Under the pieces are notes generated by a model, which was given only the letters and a program-made list of their open reading frames with translations, searched no databases and had not been told where the DNA came from. Below are positions 37,523 through 46,440 of a stretch of DNA of 64,000 nucleotides, piece after piece. Made by a program: the position numbers and the translations under genes. Within the stretch, counting starts at the first letter, position 1. The number at the start of each line of letters is the position of its first letter. The DNA comes from Pseudomonas abyssi (GTDB lineage Bacteria > Pseudomonadota > Gammaproteobacteria > Pseudomonadales > Pseudomonadaceae): the NCBI RefSeq assembly GCF_002307495.1, contig NZ_NTMR01000005.1:248001-312000 (forward strand), written 5' to 3'.

Positions 37523-38457
37523 GGCTGGAACTCCTGTCGCTGGTCACGCCCCAGCAAGAAGCGCGCAGGGTCGTCCTGCAGGCGGCGAGTAAGGCTGCGC
37601 AGCTCGGCCAGGGTGTCGCGCAGCTCGTTGATTGCCGGGTCAAGCTGGCCGAGTCCCTGCATGCCGCTTTTCAGGGCGTAGCGGTTCTCGCTGAGTATCT
37701 GCTCCAGCTGAGCGCTGGTGTCGGCCACCGAGGCCATGGTCTCGCGGGCGCTCTGCAGGGTCTGAGCGCCTTCCTGATTGAGCAGCTGGTCGGCATCGGC
37801 AATCAGCCGGCTGCTGTTCTCCAGCGTCTGGGTAGCGGCCTCGCTGGTGCTGCGCAGCTCGGCGATCAGCTGCTGCAGGTTGCCGTTGGGGTCAGCGATG
37901 CTCTGGGTGGCCTGGTTCAGACCTTCGAGGGTTTCGCTGAGGTGTCTGACGTTGTTCTCCGACAGCACGTCGCCGGCATTGACCACCAGTTTGTTGATGT
38001 TGGTCATCAGGTCTTCGCCGTTGCTCAGCAGGCTGGCCAGCGGCGAGGGCGTGGCGTAGATGACCGGGTCTTCGCCGCGCTTGGCGGTGAGCGGTGGGCT
38101 GTTCGGGTCGTTGTGAGTCAGCTCGATCACCGAGTTGCCGGTGATGCCGGTGAAGGACAGGCGCGCCTTGGTGTCCTGCTTGATCGGTACATCGGCGTCG
38201 ATCAGGATGCGCGCGCGAACGATGCGCGGATCATCGTGGTCCAGGCTCAGTTCGGTGATCTCGCCAATACGGATGCCGCTGAACTGCACTGCGCTGCCGC
38301 GCGACAGCCCGGTAACCGCCTGTTTGAATACCACGGTGTAGTAGTTCTGCTCGCTGCTGGTGCTGGCGCTGCTGAGCCAGATGGCGAAGACGATAGAGGC
38401 CAGCGCCGCGAGGACGGTGAACAGGCCGATCAGCACATGATTGGCTCGGGTTTCCAT
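37519..38457 (-). CDS. MCE-domain (MlaD-like) lipid-transport substrate-binding protein
   Basis: 312 residues: one N-terminal helix (LIGLFTVLAALASIVFAIWLS), one MCE domain at about residues 40-120 (VVFKQAVTGLSRGSAVQFSGI, GITGNSVIELT), then a long helical tail with coiled-coil character (LSETLEGLNQATQSI, LRSTSEAATQTLENSSRLI). The tail is longer than in MlaD (about 150-180 residues) and may form a tunnel or reach toward the lipoprotein. Located between the ATPase and the auxiliary lipoprotein. The set resembles PA3211-PA3214 rather than mlaFEDCB. Confidence 0.87.
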   Translation of the reverse strand: METRANHVLIGLFTVLAALASIVFAIWLSSASTSSEQNYYTVVFKQAVTGLSRGSAVQFSGIRIGEITELSLDHDDPRIVRARILIDADVPIKQDTKARLSFTGITGNSVIELTHNDPNSPPLTAKRGEDPVIYATPSPLASLLSNGEDLMTNINKLVVNAGDVLSENNVRHLSETLEGLNQATQSIADPNGNLQQLIAELRSTSEAATQTLENSSRLIADADQLLNQEGAQTLQSARETMASVADTSAQLEQILSENRYALKSGMQGLGQLDPAINELRDTLAELRSLTRRLQDDPARFLLGRDQRQEFQP

Positions 38458-38465
38458 GGGCAGGC

Positions 38466-39263
38466 TTACTCCTTGGCCGGGGTGGGTTGCTGATAGGCGG
38501 CGGCGCGACCGCGCGGCCCGTGAAAATAGTCCTGAATCCAGGCGTCATCAGTCTCGGCGACGCGCTCCAGGGTATCGGCGATCAGCACACGCTTTTGTGA
38601 CAGCACCGCTACGCGGTCGCAGATCGCATACAGGGTATCGAGATCGTGGGTCACCAGAAAGACGCTCAAGCCCAGTGCATCGCAGAGGGTGCGGATCAAC
38701 TGGTCAAAGGCGGCGGCGCCAATCGGGTCGAGGCCGGCGGTCGGCTCATCAAGAAACAGAATGTCCGGGTCCAACGCCAGGGCGCGGGCCAGGGCGGCGC
38801 GCTTGACCATGCCGCCGGAGAGCATCGCCGGGTATTTGTCCCCGGCGCCCGGGGGCAGCCCGGTCAGCGCGATCTTCATGCGCGCCAGGTGTTCGGCGTC
38901 TTCGCGGCTGAGGCCGGTATGCTCGATCAGCGGCAGGGCGATGTTCTCGACCACCGTCAGTGAGGAGAACAGCGCGCCGGACTGGAACAGCACGCCGAAG
39001 CGGCGCTCCTGTTCCGAGCGCGCCTGGGGCGGCAGCGTCTGCAGGTCTTTGCCGAACACCTTGACCGACCCTGCGTTGGGTCGACGCAGGCCGACGATCG
39101 AGCGCAGCAATACCGACTTGCCGGTACCCGAGCCGCCAACCACGCCCAGTACCTCGCGCGGCAGAATATCCAGATCCAGGTTGTCGTGTACGGTCTGGCT
39201 GCCAAAGCGGTTGACCAGCCCGCGCACCTCAACCACCGGGGCTAGGCCCGTGTCTTTGCTCAC
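38466..39263 (-). CDS. ABC transporter ATPase, MlaF-like
   Basis: 265 residues from the GTG at 39263 (MSKDTGLAPVVEVRGLVNRF), which overlaps the permease stop as GTGA. Walker A is GGSGTGKSVLLRSIVGL, the signature is MLSGGMVKRAALARALALDP (the MlaF-type GGMxKR variant), Walker B is ILFLDEPTAGLDPIGA and the switch is VTHDLDTL. Energises transport of lipids by the MlaE-like permease. Confidence 0.92.
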   Translation of the reverse strand: MSKDTGLAPVVEVRGLVNRFGSQTVHDNLDLDILPREVLGVVGGSGTGKSVLLRSIVGLRRPNAGSVKVFGKDLQTLPPQARSEQERRFGVLFQSGALFSSLTVVENIALPLIEHTGLSREDAEHLARMKIALTGLPPGAGDKYPAMLSGGMVKRAALARALALDPDILFLDEPTAGLDPIGAAAFDQLIRTLCDALGLSVFLVTHDLDTLYAICDRVAVLSQKRVLIADTLERVAETDDAWIQDYFHGPRGRAAAYQQPTPAKE

Positions 39264-40396
39264 CAGCCCATCTCCATATAGAACAGGGCGGCCAGGGCAT
39301 CGACCAGAATGACCACAAAAATGCACTGCACCACGCTGGAGGTGGTGTGTTCACCGACCGATTCGGCGCTGCCGGATACCTTGAAGCCTTCCATGCAGCC
39401 GATCACCGCGATCAGAAAGGCAAAAACCGGCGCCTTGGCCAGACCTAACAGAAAGTGCTGCACCTCCACGTTTTCCTGCAGCATGCTGATGAACATGGTC
39501 GGTGAAATATGCAGGCTGAAAGCGCAGACCATGGCGCCGCCCAGCAAGCCGGAAAGCATGGCGATAAACGTCAGGGCCGGCAGGGTGATCAGCAGCGCGA
39601 TGACGCGCGGCAATACCAGCAGCTCCAGCGGGTTAAGACCCAGCGCGCGGATGGCGTCGATCTCTTCGTTGGCTTTCATGGAGCCGATCTGTGCGGTAAA
39701 GGCGCTGGCGGTGCGGCCGGCCATCAGGATCGCGGTCAGCAGTACGCCGAACTCCCGCAAAAACGAAAAGGCGACCAGGTCGACGGTGAAAATCGCCGCG
39801 CCAAAGGTCTGCAGCACGGTGGCGCCAAGAAAGGCGATCACGGCGCCGACCATGAAGGTCAGCAGGGCCACGATGGGGATAGCATCGATCCCGGTCTGTT
39901 CTATCTGCGCGGCGACCGCGGTCACACGCCAGCGCGACGGGCGCAGCAGGTTGCCGAACAGGCCGCTGAGGGTCAGGCCGATAAAGCCGAATAGCTCGCG
40001 CAGGTCAGCGGCCAGTACCTGCATTTTGGCGCCGATACGCTCGAGCAGAATCAGCACCGGGTTAAGCTCGGGGCTGGCTGCCGGGTCGGGCTCGGGCTGA
40101 ATGTCCGCCAAGCGCTGCAGCAGGGCGCGGCGCTCGCTGGAGAGCGATTGGTCCTGCTCGACCAGTTTTTGCAGGCGGCTGTGTCCGAGCAGGTCTGCCA
40201 GTAGCTGACCTCCGGCCGTGTCCATGCTGCTTATCGCGCTGATGTCGACACTGGCGGTGCGCTCAGGGGCGTGGGGCAGCTCTGTCAGTTGCGCACGCAA
40301 GGCGCTGTAGTTGGCCAACGTCCAGTCGCCGGCAAGGCGCAGAGCGTTGCCGTTGTCGGTTGTCTGGATAAAAGAGGAGGTATCGGAGTGGGGCAT
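39260..40396 (-). CDS. MlaE-type permease with fused N-terminal STAS domain
   Basis: 378 residues. The first roughly 95 form a STAS (MlaB-like) domain (LRLAGDWTLANYSALRAQL, VDISAISSMDTAGGQLLADLL). The rest is the MlaE permease (FGNLLRPSRWRVTAVAAQIEQTGIDAIPIV, FLREFGVLLTAILMAGRTASAF, EIDAIRALGLNPLELLVLPR). Fusion removes the need for a separate MlaB gene, and none is present. First gene of the MCE operon, after a gap of about 40 bases from zapG upstream on the same strand. Confidence 0.9.
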   Translation of the reverse strand: MPHSDTSSFIQTTDNGNALRLAGDWTLANYSALRAQLTELPHAPERTASVDISAISSMDTAGGQLLADLLGHSRLQKLVEQDQSLSSERRALLQRLADIQPEPDPAASPELNPVLILLERIGAKMQVLAADLRELFGFIGLTLSGLFGNLLRPSRWRVTAVAAQIEQTGIDAIPIVALLTFMVGAVIAFLGATVLQTFGAAIFTVDLVAFSFLREFGVLLTAILMAGRTASAFTAQIGSMKANEEIDAIRALGLNPLELLVLPRVIALLITLPALTFIAMLSGLLGGAMVCAFSLHISPTMFISMLQENVEVQHFLLGLAKAPVFAFLIAVIGCMEGFKVSGSAESVGEHTTSSVVQCIFVVILVDALAALFYMEMGW

Positions 40397-40435
40397 GGTG
40401 TTGGCCCGCGTCGGATCAGGACACGGGCCGTTGCA

Positions 40436-40894
40436 TCAGGATTTGCGCTTGATGCCGAAGTCCTCGGACAAGGTGCCCGGGCCGTTGGCTTCTTTGGGGG
40501 CGTAGTCGCGCGGCGGCTCCAGCGAGTCGAACGCAGGGTCCTTGCGGTTGCGATTCTCGCTGACGGTGCCGGCTTCCTGATCCAGGGCGGCCAGCAGGCG
40601 TTGCCGGGTCATATCGTCCGGGGCCAGCTCCATTGCACCGTGGGTCAGGTGCTCCTGAATATCCTGGTAGCTGCGGTTCAGGCGACTGGCCAGGGTGGCA
40701 GTCGTCTTGAAGTGCGTGGCCACTTCCTGTTGATACTCTTCAAAGCGCAGCTGCAGGCTCTCGAGCTGGGCCTGGGTGCTGCCGCTGGTGCCGCCGCTGA
40801 CGCGACGTGACACCTGGGCCAGTACGATGCCGATAACAATTCCGACTGCCAGCGCGACGGCTGTTGCAATCCACAGGTTTTCGCTTGCTTCCAC
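40436..40894 (-). CDS. zapG: DUF1043 membrane protein ZapG (YhcB)
   Basis: 152 residues: one N-terminal helix (WIATAVALAVGIVIGIVLAQ), a coiled-coil region (LESLQLRFEEYQQEVATHF, TATLASRLNRSYQDIQEHL) and a disordered tail. This is the YhcB/ZapG family, an inner membrane protein linked to cell division and envelope growth. Its presence near zapE and rplM-rpsI matches the usual pseudomonad neighbourhood. Confidence 0.87.
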   Translation of the reverse strand: MEASENLWIATAVALAVGIVIGIVLAQVSRRVSGGTSGSTQAQLESLQLRFEEYQQEVATHFKTTATLASRLNRSYQDIQEHLTHGAMELAPDDMTRQRLLAALDQEAGTVSENRNRKDPAFDSLEPPRDYAPKEANGPGTLSEDFGIKRKS

Positions 40895-41204
40895 CTTGGG
40901 TCCCTCATCTATCGGTTGGTGCGTTCAGGTCAGTGCACCTTGCCTTGGCTTACGGTAAACAGTTTTAGCTGGCAAGGCCAGCAGGCCGTTGAAATTCTGC
41001 CTGGGTTGGTGCGTTGCAAAACCGGTCGGTAAAGCTGGTTTGGCCCGGCAGGCGTGCCGCCTCGCTCAGCCTGAACAGCGGTATCACTGCCAGCTTGTCA
41101 GGGCAAAGACGCAAAGGCCAGAATACGGGTTTGGAGTGTTGCGCCTTCGGCAGGTTCCGCTGGTGCGACGCCCGGTCACGCACTGTAGTCACGGAGTATC
41201 CCGA
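40895..41204. other. Divergent spacer between zapG and the hydrolase
   Basis: About 310 bases containing the promoters of two diverging genes. Both strands have short frames, but none has a recognisable domain or start signal; the frame extending the hydrolase upstream to 40989 is rejected in favour of ATG at 41205. I see no terminator or repeat. Confidence 0.5.
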
Positions 41205-41837
41205 ATGAGTCGAGCTGGCGAGCAAAACCTGATGATCGATGGCCCGGCGGGGCCGTTGGAGGCTGTGCTGACCGAGGGTGAGCGTGAAGGCGTACTGGCG
41301 GTCATCTGTCACCCCAATCCGATCCAGGGTGGCACCATGCAGAACAAGGTGGTGCACACGCTGATGCGCGCGGCTCGCGACCTGGGCGCCAGTACCTTGC
41401 GTTTCAACTTCCGTGGAGTCGGGGCCAGTGCCGGGGAGCACGATTACGGCAATGGTGAAGTAGATGACTGCCTGGTTGTAGTTGATTGGGCGCAGAACAC
41501 CCTCGCCGTCCGCGAGCTCTGGCTGCTGGGTTTCTCTTTTGGCGGCTACGTTGCAGCCGCTGCAGCCTCGCGCCTGGATCAGTGGCCGCAGCGTCTGGTG
41601 CTGGTGGCGCCTTCGGTGGAAAAGCAGGCTTTTCATTTACTCAAACCGCTGGCCGGCCCGGTCAGCGTGATGATGGGCGAGGCCGACGATGTGGTTGCGC
41701 CGCAGGCCGTTTACGCGGCCTTTGCCGACGAACAGGACGCCGAGGTGGTTCGCTTTGCCGACACCGGCCACTTCTTCCACGGCAAGCTGGTGCCGCTGAA
41801 GGCCGAGGTGGAGCGGGTTCTGGCTGCAGAGGCTTGA
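41205..41837 (+). CDS. Alpha/beta hydrolase (YqaA/CocE-NonD-like small hydrolase)
   Basis: 210 residues. Motifs of the alpha/beta hydrolase fold: CHPNPIQGGTMQNKVVHTL (a hallmark of this subfamily), RFNFRGVGASAGEHDYGNGE as oxyanion region, nucleophile serine in GFSFGGYVA, acid in GEADDVVAP and the catalytic histidine in ADTGHFFHGKL. GGAG precedes the ATG. The physiological substrate is unknown. It commonly precedes zapE in Pseudomonas, and here lies 64 bases upstream of it. Confidence 0.87.
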   Translation: MSRAGEQNLMIDGPAGPLEAVLTEGEREGVLAVICHPNPIQGGTMQNKVVHTLMRAARDLGASTLRFNFRGVGASAGEHDYGNGEVDDCLVVVDWAQNTLAVRELWLLGFSFGGYVAAAAASRLDQWPQRLVLVAPSVEKQAFHLLKPLAGPVSVMMGEADDVVAPQAVYAAFADEQDAEVVRFADTGHFFHGKLVPLKAEVERVLAAEA

Positions 41838-41901
41838 TTGCCAAGGGGCGGTGCTGGCGTTAGAGTATTGCCCCCCGTTTGCCCCTATTGGTGTCTCGCG
41901 C

Positions 41902-42993
41902 ATGTCTCCCCTGGAACGATACAAGGCGGACCTCCAGCGTCCCGATTTCTTTCATGATCCTGCCCAGGAACGGGCGGTCAGGCACCTGCAGCGTCTGTAC
42001 GACGAGCTGATTGCCAGCGACCAGACCCGGCCAGGCCTGCTTGATCGTCTGCGCAAGCGCAAGCCGGAGCCGATCAAGGGGCTGTATTTCTGGGGTGGCG
42101 TGGGCCGCGGCAAGACCTACCTGGTCGACACTTTCTATGACGCCTTGCCGTTTGACCGCAAGATGCGTACGCACTTCCACCGCTTCATGCAGCGCGTGCA
42201 CCACGAGCTGAAAGGTCTCAAGGGGCAGAAGAACCCACTCAAGCTGATTGCCGAGCGCTTTGCCGGCGAGGCGCGGGTGATCTGTTTCGACGAATTTTTC
42301 GTTTCTGATATTACCGATGCGATGATTCTGGGCAGCCTGATGGAAGAGCTGTTTGCCCAGGGCGTGACCCTGGTGGCGACCTCCAACATCGTGCCCGACG
42401 GGCTCTACAAGGACGGCCTGCAACGCGCGCGTTTCCTGCCGGCGATTGCGCTGCTGAACAGCTGTACCGAAGTGGTCAATGTGGATAACGGCGTGGATTA
42501 CCGCCTGCGCGCCTTGGAGCAGGCCGAGCTGTACCACTACCCGCTCGACTGTGAAGCAGATGCCAGCCTGCGGCGCAGCTTTGAAAGTCTGGTGCCTGAC
42601 CTGGCCAGCGTCAGTGAAAACGAAGCCTTGATTGTCGAGAACCGTCCCATCCAGTCGCTGCGCGTCTGTGAGGATGTGGCCTGGTTCGAGTTTCGGGCCC
42701 TGTGCGACGGTCCGCGTAGCCAGAACGACTATATCGAGCTGGGGCGCGTGTTCCATGCGGTGCTGATCGCTAATGTCGAGCAGATGAACGTGGCCAAGGA
42801 TGATATGGCGCGGCGCTTTATCAACCTGGTGGACGAATTTTACGACCGCAACGTCAAGTTGATCATCTCGGCGGAGGTGCCGCTCAAGGATCTCTACGCC
42901 GGCGGGCGACTGGAGTTTGAATTCCAGCGCACCCTGAGCCGTCTGCTGGAAATGCAGTCCCACGAGTTTCTGGCGCGGCCGCACAAACCCTGA
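41902..42993 (+). CDS. zapE: Cell division ATPase ZapE (AFG1 family)
   Basis: 363 residues. Walker A in FWGGVGRGKTYLVDTF, Walker B in VICFDEFFVSDITDAM and the sensor region LVATSNIVPDGLYKDGLQR. ZapE is an ATPase that acts at the Z-ring under low oxygen or stress. ATG at 41902 (MSPLERYKADLQRPDF) is used; TTG at 41851 would add 17 residues. The gene after it is convergent. Confidence 0.94.
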   Translation: MSPLERYKADLQRPDFFHDPAQERAVRHLQRLYDELIASDQTRPGLLDRLRKRKPEPIKGLYFWGGVGRGKTYLVDTFYDALPFDRKMRTHFHRFMQRVHHELKGLKGQKNPLKLIAERFAGEARVICFDEFFVSDITDAMILGSLMEELFAQGVTLVATSNIVPDGLYKDGLQRARFLPAIALLNSCTEVVNVDNGVDYRLRALEQAELYHYPLDCEADASLRRSFESLVPDLASVSENEALIVENRPIQSLRVCEDVAWFEFRALCDGPRSQNDYIELGRVFHAVLIANVEQMNVAKDDMARRFINLVDEFYDRNVKLIISAEVPLKDLYAGGRLEFEFQRTLSRLLEMQSHEFLARPHKP

Positions 42994-43002
42994 GCGGGGC
43001 GC

Positions 43003-44010
43003 TCAGTCTGCCGATGCGCGGCCGCTTTGCAGATGCGAGCGGCGAAAGGCGTTGGGCGACAGCCCGGTGTGCTGGCGAAACAGGCGTGCGAAGAAGCTGG
43101 CATCGTCATAGCCGATGTCGTAGCTGATGGTCTTGATGCTCTGGTTGCCGGTCACCAGCAGGGTCTTGGCCATCTCGATCCGCAGTCGCTGCAGGTAGTG
43201 CAGGGGCTTGTCTCCGGTGGCCTGATGGAAGCGGCGCATGAAGTTGCGAATACTCATGCCGTGACGGCTGGCCACATCCTCAAAGCGAAACTTCTCCGCA
43301 AAATGCTGTTCCAGCCACTGCTGGATCTGCAGTATCGCCATGTCCTGATGCATCTTCTGGCCGCCAAAGCCGATGACGCCGGGGGTATAGCTGCGCTGTA
43401 CCTCGTAGAACACGTCCCGCGCCAGGGTGCGTGACACCTCCGGACTGCACAGACGCTCTGCCAGATGCACGAACAGATCCCGGCCCGAGCTGATGCCGGC
43501 AGCGCACAGTGACTGGCCGGCATCGGTCAGGTGCTTGTCGCGGCGCAGGTCCACGGCGGGAAAGCGCCGGGCAAACTCGTCGTGGAAGCGCCAGTAGGTT
43601 GTGGCCTCCTTGCCGTCCAGCAGGCCGGCGGCAGCCAGCCAGAACGCGCCGGTTGCCACGGCGCCGATCAGCACGCCGCGCTGATATTGCTGCTGGAGCC
43701 ACGGAATCAGGTGCGGGTAGCTTTGCTGCAGGCTGTCAAAGTCGGCCCAGAACGATGGCAGGATAATCAGCTGTGGCTCAACCTCATCGATGCTGGCCTG
43801 AGCGATGATCGGGTCACCACTGAAACTGGTTACCGGCTTGCCGTCGGTTGAAACGATCAAGGTCTCGAAACCGGGCGCCAGCCCCAGCCCCTGCTGCCGC
43901 CCGGTATTCAGGCTGGCCATATAAAAGAAGTCCTTGGCCTGGGTCAGGGTGGAGGAGATGGTGTGGTCGGTGGCGAGAATCGCGACCTGGCGCAGGGAGC
44001 TGTTGGACAT
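43003..44010 (-). CDS. GlxA-family transcriptional regulator (DJ-1/PfpI plus AraC HTH)
   Basis: 335 residues from ATG at 44010 (MSNSSLRQVAILATDHTISS). The N-terminal DJ-1/PfpI-like domain spans about 8-190; at its nucleophile elbow the sequence is GAVATGAFWLAAAGLLDGK, with alanine where many relatives have cysteine, so it is likely a ligand sensor, not an enzyme. The C-terminal AraC double helix-turn-helix follows (FEDVASRHGMSIRNFMRRFH, IKTISYDIGYDDASFFARLF). Together with the aldo/keto reductase upstream on the same strand it lies between zapE and rplM, an unusual place. Confidence 0.9.
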   Translation of the reverse strand: MSNSSLRQVAILATDHTISSTLTQAKDFFYMASLNTGRQQGLGLAPGFETLIVSTDGKPVTSFSGDPIIAQASIDEVEPQLIILPSFWADFDSLQQSYPHLIPWLQQQYQRGVLIGAVATGAFWLAAAGLLDGKEATTYWRFHDEFARRFPAVDLRRDKHLTDAGQSLCAAGISSGRDLFVHLAERLCSPEVSRTLARDVFYEVQRSYTPGVIGFGGQKMHQDMAILQIQQWLEQHFAEKFRFEDVASRHGMSIRNFMRRFHQATGDKPLHYLQRLRIEMAKTLLVTGNQSIKTISYDIGYDDASFFARLFRQHTGLSPNAFRRSHLQSGRASAD

Positions 44011-44105
44011 GTTGTTATCTTTATGGGGTAGAACGGACAAAACTGGCCGAAATGGCGTGTTGCAGTGTCTATCGGTCGCCACGGCGGGTCAAGTGTTGTG
44101 GCGCA

Positions 44106-44126
44106 GGGCGCCCGTGAGGGGCGCCC
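44106..44126 (-). terminator. Hairpin after the aldo/keto reductase
   Basis: GGGCGCCC (44106-44113) and GGGCGCCC (44119-44126), each self-complementary, pair over a 5-base loop, 12 bases past the stop of the leftward reductase gene. No clear U tract. Confidence 0.5.
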
Positions 44127-44137
44127 GGAGGGATGAT

Positions 44138-45178
44138 TCAGGGGGCAGGGTTGGGCTGGCTCTGGTGGATTTCGGCGATGGCTTTGAGCACGCTGTCGGT
44201 CAGGCCCATGTTGATGCTGCTCAGGTTGCGATTGAGCTGGTCCATGTTGGTCGCACCGATGATATTGCTGGTGACAAAGGGCTGGCGGGTGACAAAGGCC
44301 AGCGCCATCTGTGCCGGGTCCATGCCGTGATCGCGGGCCAGTTGCACGTAGCGCCCGCAGGCCTTCTGGGCCTGCGGGTTGCTGTAGCGAACGAAGCGCT
44401 CGAACAGCGTCAGGCGTGCCTTTTCCGGGCGCAGGCCGTTAAGGTACTTGCCGGTAAGGGCGCCAAACGCCAGGGGCGAATAGGCCAGTAGGCCAATGTT
44501 CTCGCGCATCGACATCTCTGCCAGGCCTACCTCGTAGGTGCGGTTGAGCAGGTTGTAGGGGTTCTGAATCGACGCCATGCGCGGCCAGCCGCGGCTGTCG
44601 GCCAGGTGCAGAAAGCGGCTGACTCCCCACGGCGTCTCGTTGGATAGCCCGATGTGCCGCACCTTGCCCGCCTTGACCAGTCCGTCCAGCGCCTCCAGGG
44701 TATCTTCGAAAGAGGTCAGTTCATCGTCCGGGTTGTGGCGGTAGCCCAGTTGCCCGAAGAAGTTGGTCTCACGGTCAGGCCAGTGCAACTGATACAAGTC
44801 GATGTAGTCGGTTTGCAGGCGTTTGAGGCTGCCCTCGATGGCGTCGTTGATGTGCGTCTTGGTGAAGCGGGTACGACCGCCGCGCAGATAGCTCAAGCCG
44901 TTACCCGGGCCCGCTATCTTGCTGGCCAGGATCCACTTGTCGCGCTCGCCGCGCTGAGCAAAGAAGTTGCCGATGATGGTTTCGGTGGCCCCGTAGGTGT
45001 CGCCCTTGGGCGGCACCGGATACATTTCGGCCGTGTCGATGAAGTTGACCCCGGCATCGCGGGCGCGGTCAATCTGGGCGAAGGCTTCCTGCTGCGTGTT
45101 CTGTTCACCCCAGGTCATGGTGCCGAGGCAGAGGGCACTGACCTTGAGGTTGCTGCGGCCGAGAGGGCGGTATTGCAT
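44138..45178 (-). CDS. NADP(H)-dependent aldo/keto reductase, Tas-like
   Basis: 346 residues. MQYRPLGRSNLKVSALCLGTMTWGEQN is the Tas-type opening. The catalytic tetrad is visible: Asp and Tyr in FIDTAEMYPV, Lys in KWILASKIAGP, His in DLYQLHWPDRE. The C-terminal cofactor segment is FVTSNIIGATNMDQLNRNLS. Tas-type enzymes reduce aldehydes or ketones; the substrate is not known. Same direction as the GlxA-type regulator, about 130 bases apart with a hairpin between. Confidence 0.92.
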   Translation of the reverse strand: MQYRPLGRSNLKVSALCLGTMTWGEQNTQQEAFAQIDRARDAGVNFIDTAEMYPVPPKGDTYGATETIIGNFFAQRGERDKWILASKIAGPGNGLSYLRGGRTRFTKTHINDAIEGSLKRLQTDYIDLYQLHWPDRETNFFGQLGYRHNPDDELTSFEDTLEALDGLVKAGKVRHIGLSNETPWGVSRFLHLADSRGWPRMASIQNPYNLLNRTYEVGLAEMSMRENIGLLAYSPLAFGALTGKYLNGLRPEKARLTLFERFVRYSNPQAQKACGRYVQLARDHGMDPAQMALAFVTRQPFVTSNIIGATNMDQLNRNLSSINMGLTDSVLKAIAEIHQSQPNPAP

Positions 45179-45352
45179 TGGGTGCTCCTTGGGTTGCCTT
45201 GGGATGCTTGCTTATCTGGACTGGTGTTTTGCGCGATTGTTCTGTTGTTGGAGGGGGAACGCCGACATGCAGCTGATTTTGCGCCCTGCGCTGGCGTATT
45301 GGAATAGTGTCTGGCTCGGGAGGCAGGATCGCGGTGCGAGGTGAAATAAAGG

Positions 45353-45380
45353 TTGAATTTTTTCAGCCGATTGGCATAAT
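45353..45380 (+). promoter_or_regulatory. Promoter of rplM-rpsI
   Basis: -35 TTGAAT (45353-45358), 16-base spacer, -10 CATAAT (45375-45380). Transcription would start near 45387, giving a leader of about 170 bases before rplM. Confidence 0.6.
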
Positions 45381-45392
45381 GCCGCGCACTCT

Positions 45393-45414
45393 CGACAGGA
45401 TGCCTAGCCTGTCG
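45393..45414 (+). promoter_or_regulatory. 5'-end hairpin of the rplM leader
   Basis: CGACAGG / CCTGTCG, a perfect 7-bp stem with an 8-base loop, starting about 6 bases after the predicted transcription start. A second stem lies at 45518-45538 (GCCGTCTT / AAGGCGGC, loop CTATA), ending 17 bases before the rplM start. Candidate control structures for L13/S9 feedback or RNA stability. Confidence 0.5.
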
Positions 45415-45555
45415 TTGTTGTTACAGCACAGATGCCACCCAGACCCACGCAGCCCCCACTGAGTGTCTGTTCTAGGCTTTGTTGTCTTGTAAAAACACAT
45501 TTCGTTCTGTAAGATTCGCCGTCTTCTATAAAGGCGGCCTCTGAGGCTAGGATTG

Positions 45556-45984
45556 ATGAAAACTTTCAGCGCAAAACCTGAAACCGTAAAACGCGACTGG
45601 TACGTCGTGGATGCCGAAGGCCTGACCCTGGGTCGCCTGGCTACCGAAGTTGCCTCGCGTCTGCGCGGTAAGCACAAGCCCGAATACACCCCGCACGTTG
45701 ACACCGGTGACTACATCGTCATTATCAATGCCGAGAAAGTTCATGTAACCGGTAACAAGGTTCAGGACAAGATCTACTACAGCCACTCCGGTTTCCCGGG
45801 CGGCATCAAGTCGATCAACTTTGAAAAGCTGATCCAGCGCGCTCCTGAGCGTGTGATCGAATCTGCCGTCAAAGGCATGTTGCCGAAGAACCCCCTGGGT
45901 CGTGCAATGTATCGCAAGATGAAGGTGTATAAAGGCACCGCTCATCCGCATGCTGCACAACAGCCCCAAGAACTGAAGATCTAA
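45556..45984 (+). CDS. rplM: 50S ribosomal protein L13
   Basis: 142 residues from ATG at 45556 ([20 protein letters not shown]), the family length; TTG at 45553 would give a doubled methionine. Motifs: [40 protein letters not shown] and [19 protein letters not shown]. An early-assembling large subunit protein. Cotranscribed with rpsI, 15 bases downstream. Confidence 0.98.
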   Translation: MKTFSAKPETVKRDWYVVDAEGLTLGRLATEVASRLRGKHKPEYTPHVDTGDYIVIINAEKVHVTGNKVQDKIYYSHSGFPGGIKSINFEKLIQRAPERVIESAVKGMLPKNPLGRAMYRKMKVYKGTAHPHAAQQPQELKI

Positions 45985-45994
45985 GGAGTTCACC

Positions 45995-46387
45995 ATGTCG
46001 GCGACACAAAACTACGGCACTGGCCGTCGTAAAACTGCCACCGCTCGCGTATTCCTGCGTCCGGGTTCTGGCAACATCTCCATCAACAATCGCAGCCTGG
46101 AGAACTTCTTCGGTCGCGAGACGGCTCGCATGGTTGTTCGTCAGCCGCTTGAGCTGACCGAGAGCACCGAGAAGTTCGACGTGTACGTCACTGTCAGCGG
46201 TGGTGGTATCTCCGGTCAGGCCGGCGCCATCCGTCACGGTATCACCCGTGCCCTGATGGAGTACGACGAGACTCTGCGCAGCGAGCTGCGTAAAGCGGGC
46301 TATGTTACCCGTGACGCTCGTGAAGTTGAGCGTAAGAAAGTGGGTCTGCGTAAAGCGCGTAAGCGTCCGCAATACTCCAAGCGTTAA
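45995..46387 (+). CDS. rpsI: 30S ribosomal protein S9
   Basis: 130 residues, standard length. [20 protein letters not shown] and the extended basic tail ending [12 protein letters not shown], whose last arginine contacts the P-site tRNA in the ribosome. AAGGAG precedes the ATG. Followed by a strong terminator. Confidence 0.98.
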   Translation: MSATQNYGTGRRKTATARVFLRPGSGNISINNRSLENFFGRETARMVVRQPLELTESTEKFDVYVTVSGGGISGQAGAIRHGITRALMEYDETLRSELRKAGYVTRDAREVERKKVGLRKARKRPQYSKR

Positions 46388-46403
46388 TCGTAGATTGCGC
46401 TGC

Positions 46404-46440
46404 AAAACGCCCGGGCTCCGGAAGGAGTGCCGGGCGTTTT
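46404..46440 (+). terminator. Intrinsic terminator after rpsI
   Basis: An 11-bp perfect stem AAAACGCCCGG / CCGGGCGTTTT with an inner CTCC / GGAG stem; the right arm ends in the T run. It begins 17 bases after the rpsI stop. Confidence 0.85.

Noticed and set aside
40965-41636. 223-codon leftward frame over the spacer and the hydrolase
   Set aside because: It covers the sense-coded hydrolase with its full catalytic triad and shows no domain of its own.
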